Below are positions 1 to 6,196 of a stretch of DNA of 7,628 nt, in pieces. Each line of letters starts with the position of its first letter. The stretch's first letter is position 1. The notes under the pieces are model-generated. The model saw only the letters and a program-made list of their open reading frames with translations. It did not search any database and was not told the DNA's origin. The DNA comes from JAVBOD01 sp031551045 (GTDB taxonomy: Bacteria > Bacteroidota > Bacteroidia > Bacteroidales > UBA932), in assembly GCA_031551045.1 (NCBI GenBank), contig JAVBOD010000068.1, positions 1-7,628 of the forward strand, given 5' to 3'. The position numbers and the translations under genes were made by a program.

Positions 1-304
1 GGCGGCTTTCAATAAACAGTTCGGCGCTGCCAAAACAATGAACAATAACGTGGTTGCTCCTGATTTTGCGAACAATGTAATATTGGCGATAGTGGGACAA
101 CAAAGTAATGTAGCCGCCACTATCACGGTGGAACAAGTTACATCCGATGCTTCGGGATTGACGGTACTGGTGGCTGTGACCGAGGGTGAACCGCAAACAT
201 ACAATAGCACTCCGATGGCTTTGATTTCAATACCATTGCAAGCTGGCGGCACCGCGGTGAAGGTCGTAGAAAACGGATCGGTACAGGTAACAGGGACATT
301 GTAG
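1..304 (+). CDS. C-terminal part of a small conserved Bacteroidales protein of unknown function (5' end outside window)
   Basis: The reading frame is open from base 2 to the TAG at 302-304, so the gene enters from the left; about 100 residues are visible. An ATG at 38 exists, but the residues before it (AAFNKQFGAAKT) look like the KQFG-containing segment I remember from a family of short Bacteroidales hypothetical proteins, often secreted or lipoproteins, so I do not take 38 as the start. The visible part is rich in V, T, I and A in alternating hydrophobic patterns, suggesting a small beta-sandwich or barrel. It contains a segment (FANNVILAIVGQQSN) followed by a second strand-rich block ending in SIPLQAG. 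The arrangement faintly resembles the C-terminal domain of PrcB-type proteins, but that is a weak guess. The signal peptide, if any, is outside the window. No enzymatic motif is visible. A strong hairpin terminator follows 14 bases after the stop. Coding status is fairly sure; function is unknown. Confidence 0.7.
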   Translation, partial: AAFNKQFGAAKTMNNNVVAPDFANNVILAIVGQQSNVAATITVEQVTSDASGLTVLVAVTEGEPQTYNSTPMALISIPLQAGGTAVKVVENGSVQVTGTL

Positions 305-318
305 AAGCGCACACCACT

Positions 319-356
319 AAACTAAAAAAGACCGCACATGCGGTCTTTTTTAGTTT
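319..356. terminator. Bidirectional intrinsic terminator between convergent genes
   Basis: A perfect 17-bp inverted repeat (319-335 and 340-356) encloses the 4-base loop ACAT. The inner stem is GC-rich (GACCGC/GCGGTC) and each arm continues into an A6/T6 tract followed by AGTTT. Read rightward, a GC stem precedes a T-run after the gene ending at 304; read leftward it does the same for the gene ending at 376. It therefore fits a shared Rho-independent terminator for both convergent genes. Seen directly as sequence; activity is inferred. Confidence 0.9.
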
Positions 357-375
357 GTATATGCGCCTGCTCTGC

Positions 376-3300
376 TTATCCGATACCTAAAAGTTTAGCG
401 TAAGTTTGATAACATTCTTTCACTTTTACCCCTAATTCCTGATTGTTGTAATGGTCGAGAATGCTTGCAAGTTGTTGTATAAGAATGAAATTAAGTTGTA
501 TTTGGCGCGACACGTCTTCTTTCGTCAGTTGGACAAAGAAATTAAGGTTTTTTTGCGTATCGTTAAAGAAATCCTCCGCCAGTTTTGACGCTTTTTCTGT
601 TTGTTCGGCGCGGTAATATAAGTCGATAAGGCTTATCATGGCTGATTCATTCGCGCCTGACGGGAAGGCCGTTAGATTGTAAGGAAAATTATAGGTGGGT
701 GTTAATGCTATCGCTTGGTCGAGTATTTCTATGGCTTGTTCTTTCTTTCCTTCGGCCAGTAAAGCATTGGCCGTACGTGCATGCATTTCGCGGACATTCA
801 AAATAATCGCTAAGGTCAATATATTATTATAATCTATATTCACTCCTTGTTTGTCCATATTCCCCCACTTATAAATATTTTTCAAGCGTTCGTACATTTT
901 ATCGGCTTGGATGTTGCCGGATTCCAGTTGGTGGCTACCGGCGCCGGTGCGGACAGGCACTAATTTATAAACAAACCCTTCATATTGTAAATAATCGCGC
1001 AGGCCTAAATCCACATCGCCGCCCATGGATACAAAATAAATGGGGCGTTCCCAATTATTGTTCGCCAGCAGATCGAGCACCATCATTTCCGCTTTGTTTA
1101 TCGTAGTCTTGTTTTTTGGAATTTCTAAGATAAATTGATCTACAATTTTATTACTGTCCTTCGGGCTCACAATGCTGTTGCCTAAAGCTTGTATTTTCTC
1201 TACCAATGCCGCGTTAGGAGTATTGCCCGCGGGCGAAGATTTTTTGTTCTGCAATACTTTTTCCTTATCTACCGGTACGATAAATTTACGCACGGGAAAA
1301 TAGGATAATAGTTCTCCATTCTGCCGACGCATTTTGGCCCGGGGATCTGCAAAAAAGTTCATGACATCCTTTATATTCTGGGCTTCCGTTATTCGTTCGT
1401 CGATCGGGACAAAATCGTTGATGCCGGTTTCATAATAATCGCGATTCAGCGTGAAAGGCACAGGCGCCGATTCATATTGCTGATACTTCATCTGGTCGAT
1501 ATACCACGGAGTCCCCAGTAAGCTGATATTCACAATGCGAACATCCGTGCGTACGCCTTCTACTTCCTGAATGTACCACAAGGGGAATGTATCGTTATCG
1601 CCATTGGTGAAAAGAATGGCGTTTTCATCGCACGACATCAGGTAATTGTAAGCCACGTCGTGAGCCGTATAGCGATGAGCGCGGGTATGGTCGTCCCAGT
1701 TTTCGCAACCCATTTGAACAGGGACAATTAAGCAAACGGCGCTTACGGCACAAGCCGTGACGGTGCCCGGCAGTTTCTTTTTCAACCATTCATATAAACA
1801 CAATACGCCGAGGCCAATCCACATGGCAAACGCATAGAAAGAGCCTACATAGGCATAATCGCGCTCACGTGGCTCCAGCGGCGTAGAGTTGAGGTATATG
1901 ATGATGGCTACTCCCGTAAGAATGAATAACAGGGTTACCACTGTGAAATTACGTTTGTCTTTTTTCAGCTGGTAAAATAAACCGATGATACCTAACAGCA
2001 ACGGCAACATGTAGTAATGGTTTTTCCCTTTGTTGTTGGCTAAATAATCCGGCTGGTCGCTTTGATTCCCGAGCCGCGCATTATCGATAAACGGGATGCC
2101 GCTTTCCCAGTTTCCACATACGGCATTGGGCGTCGCTCCCTGAATATCGTTTTGCCGTCCGGCGAAATTCCACATGAAGTAGCGCCAATACATCCAATTC
2201 AACTGCATGTCGAAGAAATAGGATAAGTTATCACGAAACGTAGGAATTTTCTCGTTCGTATAAGGATCCACTTTGGCCCGTTTACTTACATATTGGCGGT
2301 AAAACGCTTTATGCTCTTCCTTGATGCTGTGCATTCGCGGGAAAAAGGCAACGACATTGGGATCATATTTGTAATCCATGGAAGTTAGGATTTTTAAATA
2401 TTTCCCGTCTTTTTTCGTATAGCCGTAAACAGGGTCTCCGGCAATAGGAGCGGAGGCAAATGTTGCACCTGATACTAAAGGTGAACTTCCGTATTGTTCG
2501 CGGCCCAAGTAATACGCCAAGCTGAAAGGATTATCGGGTTGATTTTCATTGGTAGGCGTGTTGGCGGCCGAACGAATGATGATAACGGCAAACAGGGAAA
2601 AACCGATATAAAAAACCGAAGTGGAAAGCCAAACGGTATTCCATAATACCTTTCCCCTTTTGTAGGTGTAGTAAATGCCGTAGGCCAGCGCGGCAAAAAT
2701 TAGCAGCATACAGAAAACGGCGCCGCTGTTATAGGGCATCCCCAGGGTGTTTACAAAAAACAGGTCGAAATAAGCGAGCAGGTTGGGCGTTCCCACTATA
2801 ATCAGCCCCCACAGGGTGACGGCTATCAGCAACATGGAAACCAAAGAAGCGCCGATAATGCCTTTGGTGCTTATTTTATATTTTTTGAAATAATAAACAA
2901 ATACGATAGCCGGAATAGCCAGTAGGTTCAATAAGTGAACGCCCACCGAGAGGCCCATCAGAAAAGCAATCAACACGATCCACCGATTGGCATACGGTTC
3001 GTCGGCCTGCTCTTCCCATTTCAAAATAGCCCAGAAAACCAGCGCGGTGAACAAGGAAGACATGGCGTAAACTTCTGCTTCTTCGGCCGAAAACCAGAAC
3101 GAATCGGAAAACGTATATACCAAAGCGCCCACTGCTCCGGCGCCTAAAATTGCAATAGTATTGCCGAGCGACCATGCATCGCCTTTGCGTTCCATTAAGC
3201 GGCGGGAAAGATGTGTAATGCTCCAAAACAAGAACAGAATGGTGAATGCACTACATAAAGCGCTCATGGCATTAATCATCATGGCGGCGTGGTCGGGGCC

Positions 3301-3507
3301 GGTGAACATGCTGAAAAAGCGTGCTATGATTTGAAATACCGGATTTCCCGGAGCATGGCCTATTTCTAATTTATAGGACGATGCAATGAATTCACCGCAA
3401 TCCCAAAAGCTGGTGGTAGGCTCTATGGTGAGTAAATATACAATGGCTGCGATGGCAAAAATAACCCATCCCGTAAGGTTGTTAAGACGTCGGAAGTTGT
3501 TCATCAT
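376..3507 (-). CDS. DUF2723 family polytopic membrane protein (GT-C glycosyltransferase-like) with TPR-like C-terminus
   Basis: This encodes about 1043 residues from the tandem ATGs at 3507/3504. The frame stays open to an ATG at 3549, but a TAnnTTTG promoter box lies at 3537-3544 on this strand, downstream of that ATG, so the long version would not be transcribed; MMNNFRR or MNNFRR is the likely N-terminus. About 12 hydrophobic helices are visible, most in residues 12-310 and 500-600. Conserved-looking blocks are FWDCGEF (34-40) and HAPGNP (51-56) after the first helix, EEAEVY (142-147), PLEPRERDY (543-551), NGDNDTFPLWY (635-645) and NWERPIYFV (818-826). The acidic motif in the first outer loop resembles the catalytic region of GT-C enzymes such as protein O-mannosyltransferases. 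Residues about 910-980 form helical repeats like TPRs (ALLAEGKKEQAIEILDQAI). The size and motifs fit Pfam DUF2723, common in Bacteroidetes. Transfer of a sugar from a lipid-linked donor at the inner membrane's outer face is inference; donor and acceptor are unknown. No frameshift or truncation seen. Confidence 0.93.
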   Translation of the reverse strand: MMNNFRRLNNLTGWVIFAIAAIVYLLTIEPTTSFWDCGEFIASSYKLEIGHAPGNPVFQIIARFFSMFTGPDHAAMMINAMSALCSAFTILFLFWSITHLSRRLMERKGDAWSLGNTIAILGAGAVGALVYTFSDSFWFSAEEAEVYAMSSLFTALVFWAILKWEEQADEPYANRWIVLIAFLMGLSVGVHLLNLLAIPAIVFVYYFKKYKISTKGIIGASLVSMLLIAVTLWGLIIVGTPNLLAYFDLFFVNTLGMPYNSGAVFCMLLIFAALAYGIYYTYKRGKVLWNTVWLSTSVFYIGFSLFAVIIIRSAANTPTNENQPDNPFSLAYYLGREQYGSSPLVSGATFASAPIAGDPVYGYTKKDGKYLKILTSMDYKYDPNVVAFFPRMHSIKEEHKAFYRQYVSKRAKVDPYTNEKIPTFRDNLSYFFDMQLNWMYWRYFMWNFAGRQNDIQGATPNAVCGNWESGIPFIDNARLGNQSDQPDYLANNKGKNHYYMLPLLLGIIGLFYQLKKDKRNFTVVTLLFILTGVAIIIYLNSTPLEPRERDYAYVGSFYAFAMWIGLGVLCLYEWLKKKLPGTVTACAVSAVCLIVPVQMGCENWDDHTRAHRYTAHDVAYNYLMSCDENAILFTNGDNDTFPLWYIQEVEGVRTDVRIVNISLLGTPWYIDQMKYQQYESAPVPFTLNRDYYETGINDFVPIDERITEAQNIKDVMNFFADPRAKMRRQNGELLSYFPVRKFIVPVDKEKVLQNKKSSPAGNTPNAALVEKIQALGNSIVSPKDSNKIVDQFILEIPKNKTTINKAEMMVLDLLANNNWERPIYFVSMGGDVDLGLRDYLQYEGFVYKLVPVRTGAGSHQLESGNIQADKMYERLKNIYKWGNMDKQGVNIDYNNILTLAIILNVREMHARTANALLAEGKKEQAIEILDQAIALTPTYNFPYNLTAFPSGANESAMISLIDLYYRAEQTEKASKLAEDFFNDTQKNLNFFVQLTKEDVSRQIQLNFILIQQLASILDHYNNQELGVKVKECYQTYAKLLGIG

Positions 3508-3536
3508 GTGTGCTGGTTTGAAGTAAAAAATAAGTA

Positions 3537-3544
3537 CAAAGTTA
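3537..3544 (-). promoter_or_regulatory. Candidate -7 promoter box (TAACTTTG) for the DUF2723 gene
   Basis: On the minus strand the bases read TAACTTTG, matching the Bacteroidetes housekeeping -7 consensus TAnnTTTG. It lies about 30 bases upstream of the ATG at 3507, giving an expected transcript start near 3530 and a leader of about 20-25 bases. No clear TTTG -33 element is seen at the usual distance. Its position decides the start of the DUF2723 gene, because the upstream in-frame ATG at 3549 would precede the transcript. Confidence 0.55.
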
Positions 3545-3564
3545 AACATTTCAACAATTCTACC

Positions 3565-3572
3565 TACCTTTG
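3565..3572 (+). promoter_or_regulatory. Candidate -7 promoter box (TACCTTTG) for the SUI1-led operon
   Basis: TACCTTTG matches the Bacteroidetes -7 consensus TAnnTTTG and sits 20 bases before the ATG at 3593, in noncoding DNA. A transcript start near 3578 would leave a leader of about 15 bases. The leader is AT-rich (TAAATTTTTTATGG) with no Shine-Dalgarno sequence, as is usual in this phylum. A -33 element is not obvious. The box lies 20 bases from the oppositely oriented box at 3537-3544, so polymerase footprints on the two promoters should overlap. Confidence 0.6.
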
Positions 3573-3592
3573 CCTAAATTTTTTATGGTTTT

Positions 3593-3940
3593 ATGGTTGA
3601 TAATAATTGGAAAGAGCGTTTAGGGGTGGTGTATTCCACGAATCCTGATTTTTCTTATGAAAAGGAGGCGGCGGAAAAACAACAAAACACGTTACCTCCG
3701 GAAAAGCAACGCCTCATTGTGAGTATCGACCGTAAACAACGTGCCGGAAAACAGGTGACATTAGTAAGCGGATTCATAGGAACGCCGGCTGATTTGGACG
3801 TTCTTTGCAAAACGCTGAAAAGTAAATGCGGCGTGGGTGGCTCGGCCAAAAACGGAGAAATTTTGATTCAGGGTGATTTTCGCGATCGCATAGTGGATCT
3901 ATTGACGGCCTCGGGGTACAAGGCAAAGCGGGGGAATTAG
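3593..3940 (+). CDS. yciH: SUI1/YciH-type translation initiation factor (eIF1 homologue)
   Basis: 115 residues. The N-terminal 40 residues form a short charged lead (NNWKERLGVVYSTNPDF) typical of Bacteroidetes members; residues 41-112 form the SUI1 domain. Diagnostic parts are the basic segment SIDRKQRAGKQVTLVSGF (44-61) and the glycine-rich block CGVGGSAKNGEILIQGD (79-95), which is nearly invariant in the family. Eukaryotic eIF1 binds the small ribosomal subunit near the P site and enforces start-codon selection; the E. coli homologue YciH has been linked to discrimination against aberrant initiation and to stress. A similar cytoplasmic role here is by family analogy. The gene is divergent from DUF2723 and first in a rightward gene train, with the next gene 29 bases downstream. 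An overlapping ATG at 3585 is in another frame and soon hits a stop, so 3593 is the start. Confidence 0.93.
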   Translation: MVDNNWKERLGVVYSTNPDFSYEKEAAEKQQNTLPPEKQRLIVSIDRKQRAGKQVTLVSGFIGTPADLDVLCKTLKSKCGVGGSAKNGEILIQGDFRDRIVDLLTASGYKAKRGN

Positions 3941-3969
3941 GCGGCTTTAACCTGACACGGAACGGATAC

Positions 3970-4803
3970 ATGGAAGAATTTCTAAATACTAATCGGCAAG
4001 GCTTTAATAGAGATTCCGTATCTTATTATCACGATTCGTTCGCTACAGATGCCGATAGCCTTTCGGGATCCCATGCTCCCCGGATTTTTCCGGAGGCGGT
4101 TTACGGACGCTCTTCCGTCTTAATGGCTCCGGTGAAATCGGAACACCGGCTTTCTCATTTAATGAACATTCCGGTGTGGGAAGGATGGTTGGCCACCGGT
4201 ATCCTGGTTATATTTTTGTTGTTCTTTCGCTATATAAGCATCTATCTTCGAGGAGGAATATCCGGTTTGTTGAGCCTTCGGGTCCAGCAAAAACAATTTA
4301 AGGAAAATTCGTTGTTGATGCGTAATATCCGCCAGGTATTATTCCTGTTTAGCCTGCTCATTCTTTCATTTTGGATTTACCTGTTGCTGAGTCAATATGG
4401 CGGGCAGCTTACGATGGCTACATGGCAACTGTATTTTCTTGTTTTTGGCGGCGCTCTTATCTATTTTATTTTGAAAGCCGGCGTGATGTGGTTGATCGGA
4501 ACGGTAAGCGATTCGGCGGAAGCTCTTTCGATGCTCGCTTATTCCGGCCAGCTTTGTGTCATTGCGGCGGGCATTCTTTTGTTTCCCTTGTCAATAATGT
4601 TATTGCTGGGGAGTGAACGAACAAGATATACGGTAAATATGGTTATTGCGATTGTTTGCGCCCTGTCGTTCCTTTTATATTTTATTCGTTCTTTTCAGAT
4701 ATTTCATAGGGCAAAATTTTCACTTTTCTTTTGGATTTTATATCTTTGCACCTTCGAAATAGTCCCTTTTTTAGTGCTATATAGCTGTTTTGCAGCTGAT
4801 TAA
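3970..4803 (+). CDS. DUF4271 domain integral membrane protein
   Basis: 277 residues. The first 70 are hydrophilic and rich in S, D, N and R, with no signal peptide. They are followed by six hydrophobic helices at about 72-92, 122-142, 152-176, 190-213, 222-240 and 250-272. The loop between helices 1 and 2 (about 93-120) is basic (RVQQKQFKENSLLMRNIRQ), which suggests a cytoplasmic side. The C-terminal block FWILYLCTFEIVPFLVLY (254-271) is the signature I associate with Pfam DUF4271, a Bacteroidetes family. No catalytic motif is recognisable and the function is unknown. It starts 29 bases after the SUI1 gene and ends 11 bases before the HemD-like gene, so cotranscription is likely. In remembered Bacteroidales genomes DUF4271 also precedes a HemD-like gene, rnpA and yidD, which hints at an envelope-related or membrane-biogenesis role; this is inference only. 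Confidence 0.88.
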   Translation: MEEFLNTNRQGFNRDSVSYYHDSFATDADSLSGSHAPRIFPEAVYGRSSVLMAPVKSEHRLSHLMNIPVWEGWLATGILVIFLLFFRYISIYLRGGISGLLSLRVQQKQFKENSLLMRNIRQVLFLFSLLILSFWIYLLLSQYGGQLTMATWQLYFLVFGGALIYFILKAGVMWLIGTVSDSAEALSMLAYSGQLCVIAAGILLFPLSIMLLLGSERTRYTVNMVIAIVCALSFLLYFIRSFQIFHRAKFSLFFWILYLCTFEIVPFLVLYSCFAAD

Positions 4804-4814
4804 AAGAAATTAAC

Positions 4815-5549
4815 ATGGCAATAAAGCGTATTCTAATAGCTCAACCCGAACCCATAGGAGCTTCTCCCTATGAAGATTTAGTGGAAAAGTATAATGTGAA
4901 GATAGACTTTCAACCATTTGTACATGTCGAAGGCCTTTCGGCCAAAGAATTCCGCGCTCAACGAATTGATATTCTCAAACATACGGCCGTTGTGTTTACA
5001 GCTCGCACGGCTGTCGATCATTTTTTCAGGATGTGTGAAGAAATGCGGGTGGTGGTTCCCGAAACCATGAAATATTTTTGCATGACCGAGGCTATTGCCA
5101 ATTATCTGCAAAAATACATCGTCTATCGAAAGCGCAAAATTTTTTACGGCAACGGTACCATCGATTCCGTTATTGAATCCATTGGAGCAAAACATAAAGG
5201 CGAACTATTCCTATTGGCATTAGCCGATAATTACAAACCCGAAATTCCCAAAGCGTTCGAGAAAGCTAAAATAAAATATACGAAGGCTATCCTTTACCGC
5301 ACAGTGAATACGGATTTAAGCGGATTAAAGTTGAAAAATTACCACATGCTGGTATTTTATAGTCCGGCCGAAATAAAATCGCTGTTCGACAACTTTCCCA
5401 ATTTCGAACAAAACGGCACATTATTGGCTACTTTCGGCACTGCTACCGCAAAGGCGCTGAAAGCGCTGAAACTTACGGCGGCCGTGGAGGCTCCCACGCC
5501 GGAAGCTCCTTCCATGGCTAAAGCATTGGAGTTGTATTTTAAAAAATAG
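4815..5549 (+). CDS. hemD: Uroporphyrinogen-III synthase family protein (HemD-like)
   Basis: 244 residues, the usual HemD size (about 240-260), forming two alternating alpha/beta lobes. Landmarks are the N-terminal strand IKRILIAQPEP, FTARTAVDHF (61-70, equivalent to the family's 'FTS.nav..f' motif), YRKRKIFYGNGT (104-115), YRT (161-163), FYSPAEI (181-187), TFGTATAKAL (206-215) and APTPEAPSM (226-234). True HemD cyclises hydroxymethylbilane to uroporphyrinogen III with inversion of ring D. This Bacteroidetes branch is divergent: the otherwise variable YRKRKIFYG segment looks conserved in relatives I remember, and several Bacteroidales that carry such a gene are haem auxotrophs, so enzymatic activity is uncertain. 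No other haem gene is in the window. The ATG at 4815 is preceded by an A-rich stretch (AAAAGAAATTAAC). The upstream gap is 11 bases and the downstream gap 2, indicating an operon with DUF4271 and rnpA. Confidence 0.87.
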   Translation: MAIKRILIAQPEPIGASPYEDLVEKYNVKIDFQPFVHVEGLSAKEFRAQRIDILKHTAVVFTARTAVDHFFRMCEEMRVVVPETMKYFCMTEAIANYLQKYIVYRKRKIFYGNGTIDSVIESIGAKHKGELFLLALADNYKPEIPKAFEKAKIKYTKAILYRTVNTDLSGLKLKNYHMLVFYSPAEIKSLFDNFPNFEQNGTLLATFGTATAKALKALKLTAAVEAPTPEAPSMAKALELYFKK

Positions 5550-5551
5550 CC

Positions 5552-5986
5552 ATGGATGCGCCTCGCGAGTGCCGTTTGCCCAAATCCGAACGACTGCATT
5601 CCTCCAAAATAATAGAAAATTTATTGACCGGCGGGGACGTTCTTTTTCATTATCCGTTTAAAGTGTATTTTTGTACCGGCAAAAAGGCCGCTTCTTCCGG
5701 AGCGCCTTCTTGTGATTTTGTAGTGGTAGTACCTAAGCGGAATTTCAAACGGGCCGTGCATCGTAATTTATTGAAGCGCCGCATACGGGAGGCTTACCGG
5801 AGGAATAAACACCTTATTCACGATGCCCTGCAAGAACAAGGCATTTCATTACATTTTTTACTGCGTTATGTGTCTGTCGAACAATTACCATATTCCACCA
5901 TCGAACAAAGCTTGCAGCAAACGCTCTGCAAATTGGCGGAAGCGCTTGCACCAACTACTGATATTTCCCTTCCTGCTGCTGATTAA
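5552..5986 (+). CDS. rnpA: Ribonuclease P protein component
   Basis: 144 residues. RnpA binds the RNase P RNA and helps it cleave 5' leaders from precursor tRNAs in the cytoplasm. The N-terminal RLPKSERLHSSKIIENLL (8-25) matches the family's conserved opening (F.K.eRL....), and the arginine-rich RNR-type motif runs from 61 to 83 (PKRNFKRAVHRNLLKRRIRE then AYR). The 144 residues are somewhat longer than the common 110-125, owing mostly to an insertion around 42-54 and a tail after about 130. The ATG at 5552 is 2 bases after the HemD-like stop, implying translational coupling. The 3' end overlaps the probable yidD start by 41 bases. The usual rpmH gene is absent upstream; the gene instead follows hemD, an arrangement I recall from Bacteroidales. 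Confidence 0.94.
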   Translation: MDAPRECRLPKSERLHSSKIIENLLTGGDVLFHYPFKVYFCTGKKAASSGAPSCDFVVVVPKRNFKRAVHRNLLKRRIREAYRRNKHLIHDALQEQGISLHFLLRYVSVEQLPYSTIEQSLQQTLCKLAEALAPTTDISLPAAD

Positions 5987-6167
5987 AATCTACCAGCTGT
6001 GTATTTCTCCGCTGAAACCCGCTTCGTGCCGGTATGTCCCGACCTGTTCGGAATATGCTATCCAGGCATTGCGTAAACACGGCCCCCTTAAAGGCTCGTG
6101 GCTGGCTTTGCGGCGTATTCTCCGTTGTCATCCATGGGGAGGTAGCGGCTACGATCCGGTGCCGTAA
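5946..6167 (+). CDS. yidD: Membrane protein insertion efficiency factor YidD, probable TTG start
   Basis: 73 residues if translation starts at the TTG at 5946, the normal YidD size (about 70-85). The N-terminus is a hydrophobic or amphipathic helix (LLIFPFLLLIKIYQLCISPL), followed by the diagnostic cysteine segment CRYVPTCSEYA (28-38), KHGPLKGSWLALRRILRCHP (44-63) and the hallmark tail HPWGGSGYDPVP (62-73). YidD is a small inner-membrane-associated protein that assists YidC/Sec-dependent insertion. An in-frame ATG at 5823 would add 41 residues read through the rnpA frame that have no counterpart in YidD (cysteine-rich, polar), and no ATG lies nearer than 5868, so an alternative start codon is the best explanation; TTG 5946 fits both length and the expected N-terminus. 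It overlaps rnpA by 41 bases. yidC is not adjacent. Product identity is near certain; the exact start is moderate. Confidence 0.9.
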   Translation: MHQLLIFPFLLLIKIYQLCISPLKPASCRYVPTCSEYAIQALRKHGPLKGSWLALRRILRCHPWGGSGYDPVP

Positions 6168-6183
6168 TTATATTTCTTTTTCG

Positions 6184-6191
6184 TATCTTTG
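6184..6191 (+). promoter_or_regulatory. Candidate -7 promoter box (TATCTTTG) for hydE
   Basis: TATCTTTG matches TAnnTTTG and lies in the 29-base gap between yidD and the HydE-like gene, only 5 bases before the ATG at 6197. A transcript beginning 5-7 bases after the box would start at or next to that ATG, giving a leaderless or nearly leaderless mRNA. No good -33 TTTG is seen. The same motif occurs by chance inside several genes of this AT-rich window, so only its intergenic position supports it. Confidence 0.4.
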
Positions 6192-6196
6192 TTATT

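Noticed and set aside
38..304. ATG at 38 as the true start of the first gene
   Set aside because: The frame is open to the window edge and the residues before it look conserved and structured; this is probably an internal methionine.
2475..3226. Minus-strand reading frames of 73 and 116 residues and a plus-strand one of 70 residues inside the DUF2723 gene
   Set aside because: Arginine/phenylalanine-rich shadow frames fully inside a well-supported long gene; no family resemblance.
4371..4616. 81-residue plus-strand frame inside the DUF4271 gene
   Set aside because: Out-of-frame shadow; the DUF4271 frame has coherent membrane helices and a family signature.
4741..4748. TATCTTTG box near the end of DUF4271 as an internal promoter for the HemD-like gene
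   Set aside because: It is the coding sequence of a family-conserved YLC motif (TAT CTT TGC), has no -33 element, and similar TAnnTTTG matches fall inside other genes (about 4209, 5084, 5664, 6328), so chance is the simpler explanation.
5823..5945. ATG at 5823 as the yidD start
   Set aside because: The added residues are a shadow of rnpA, have no resemblance to YidD and would make an unusually long protein with a 164-base overlap.
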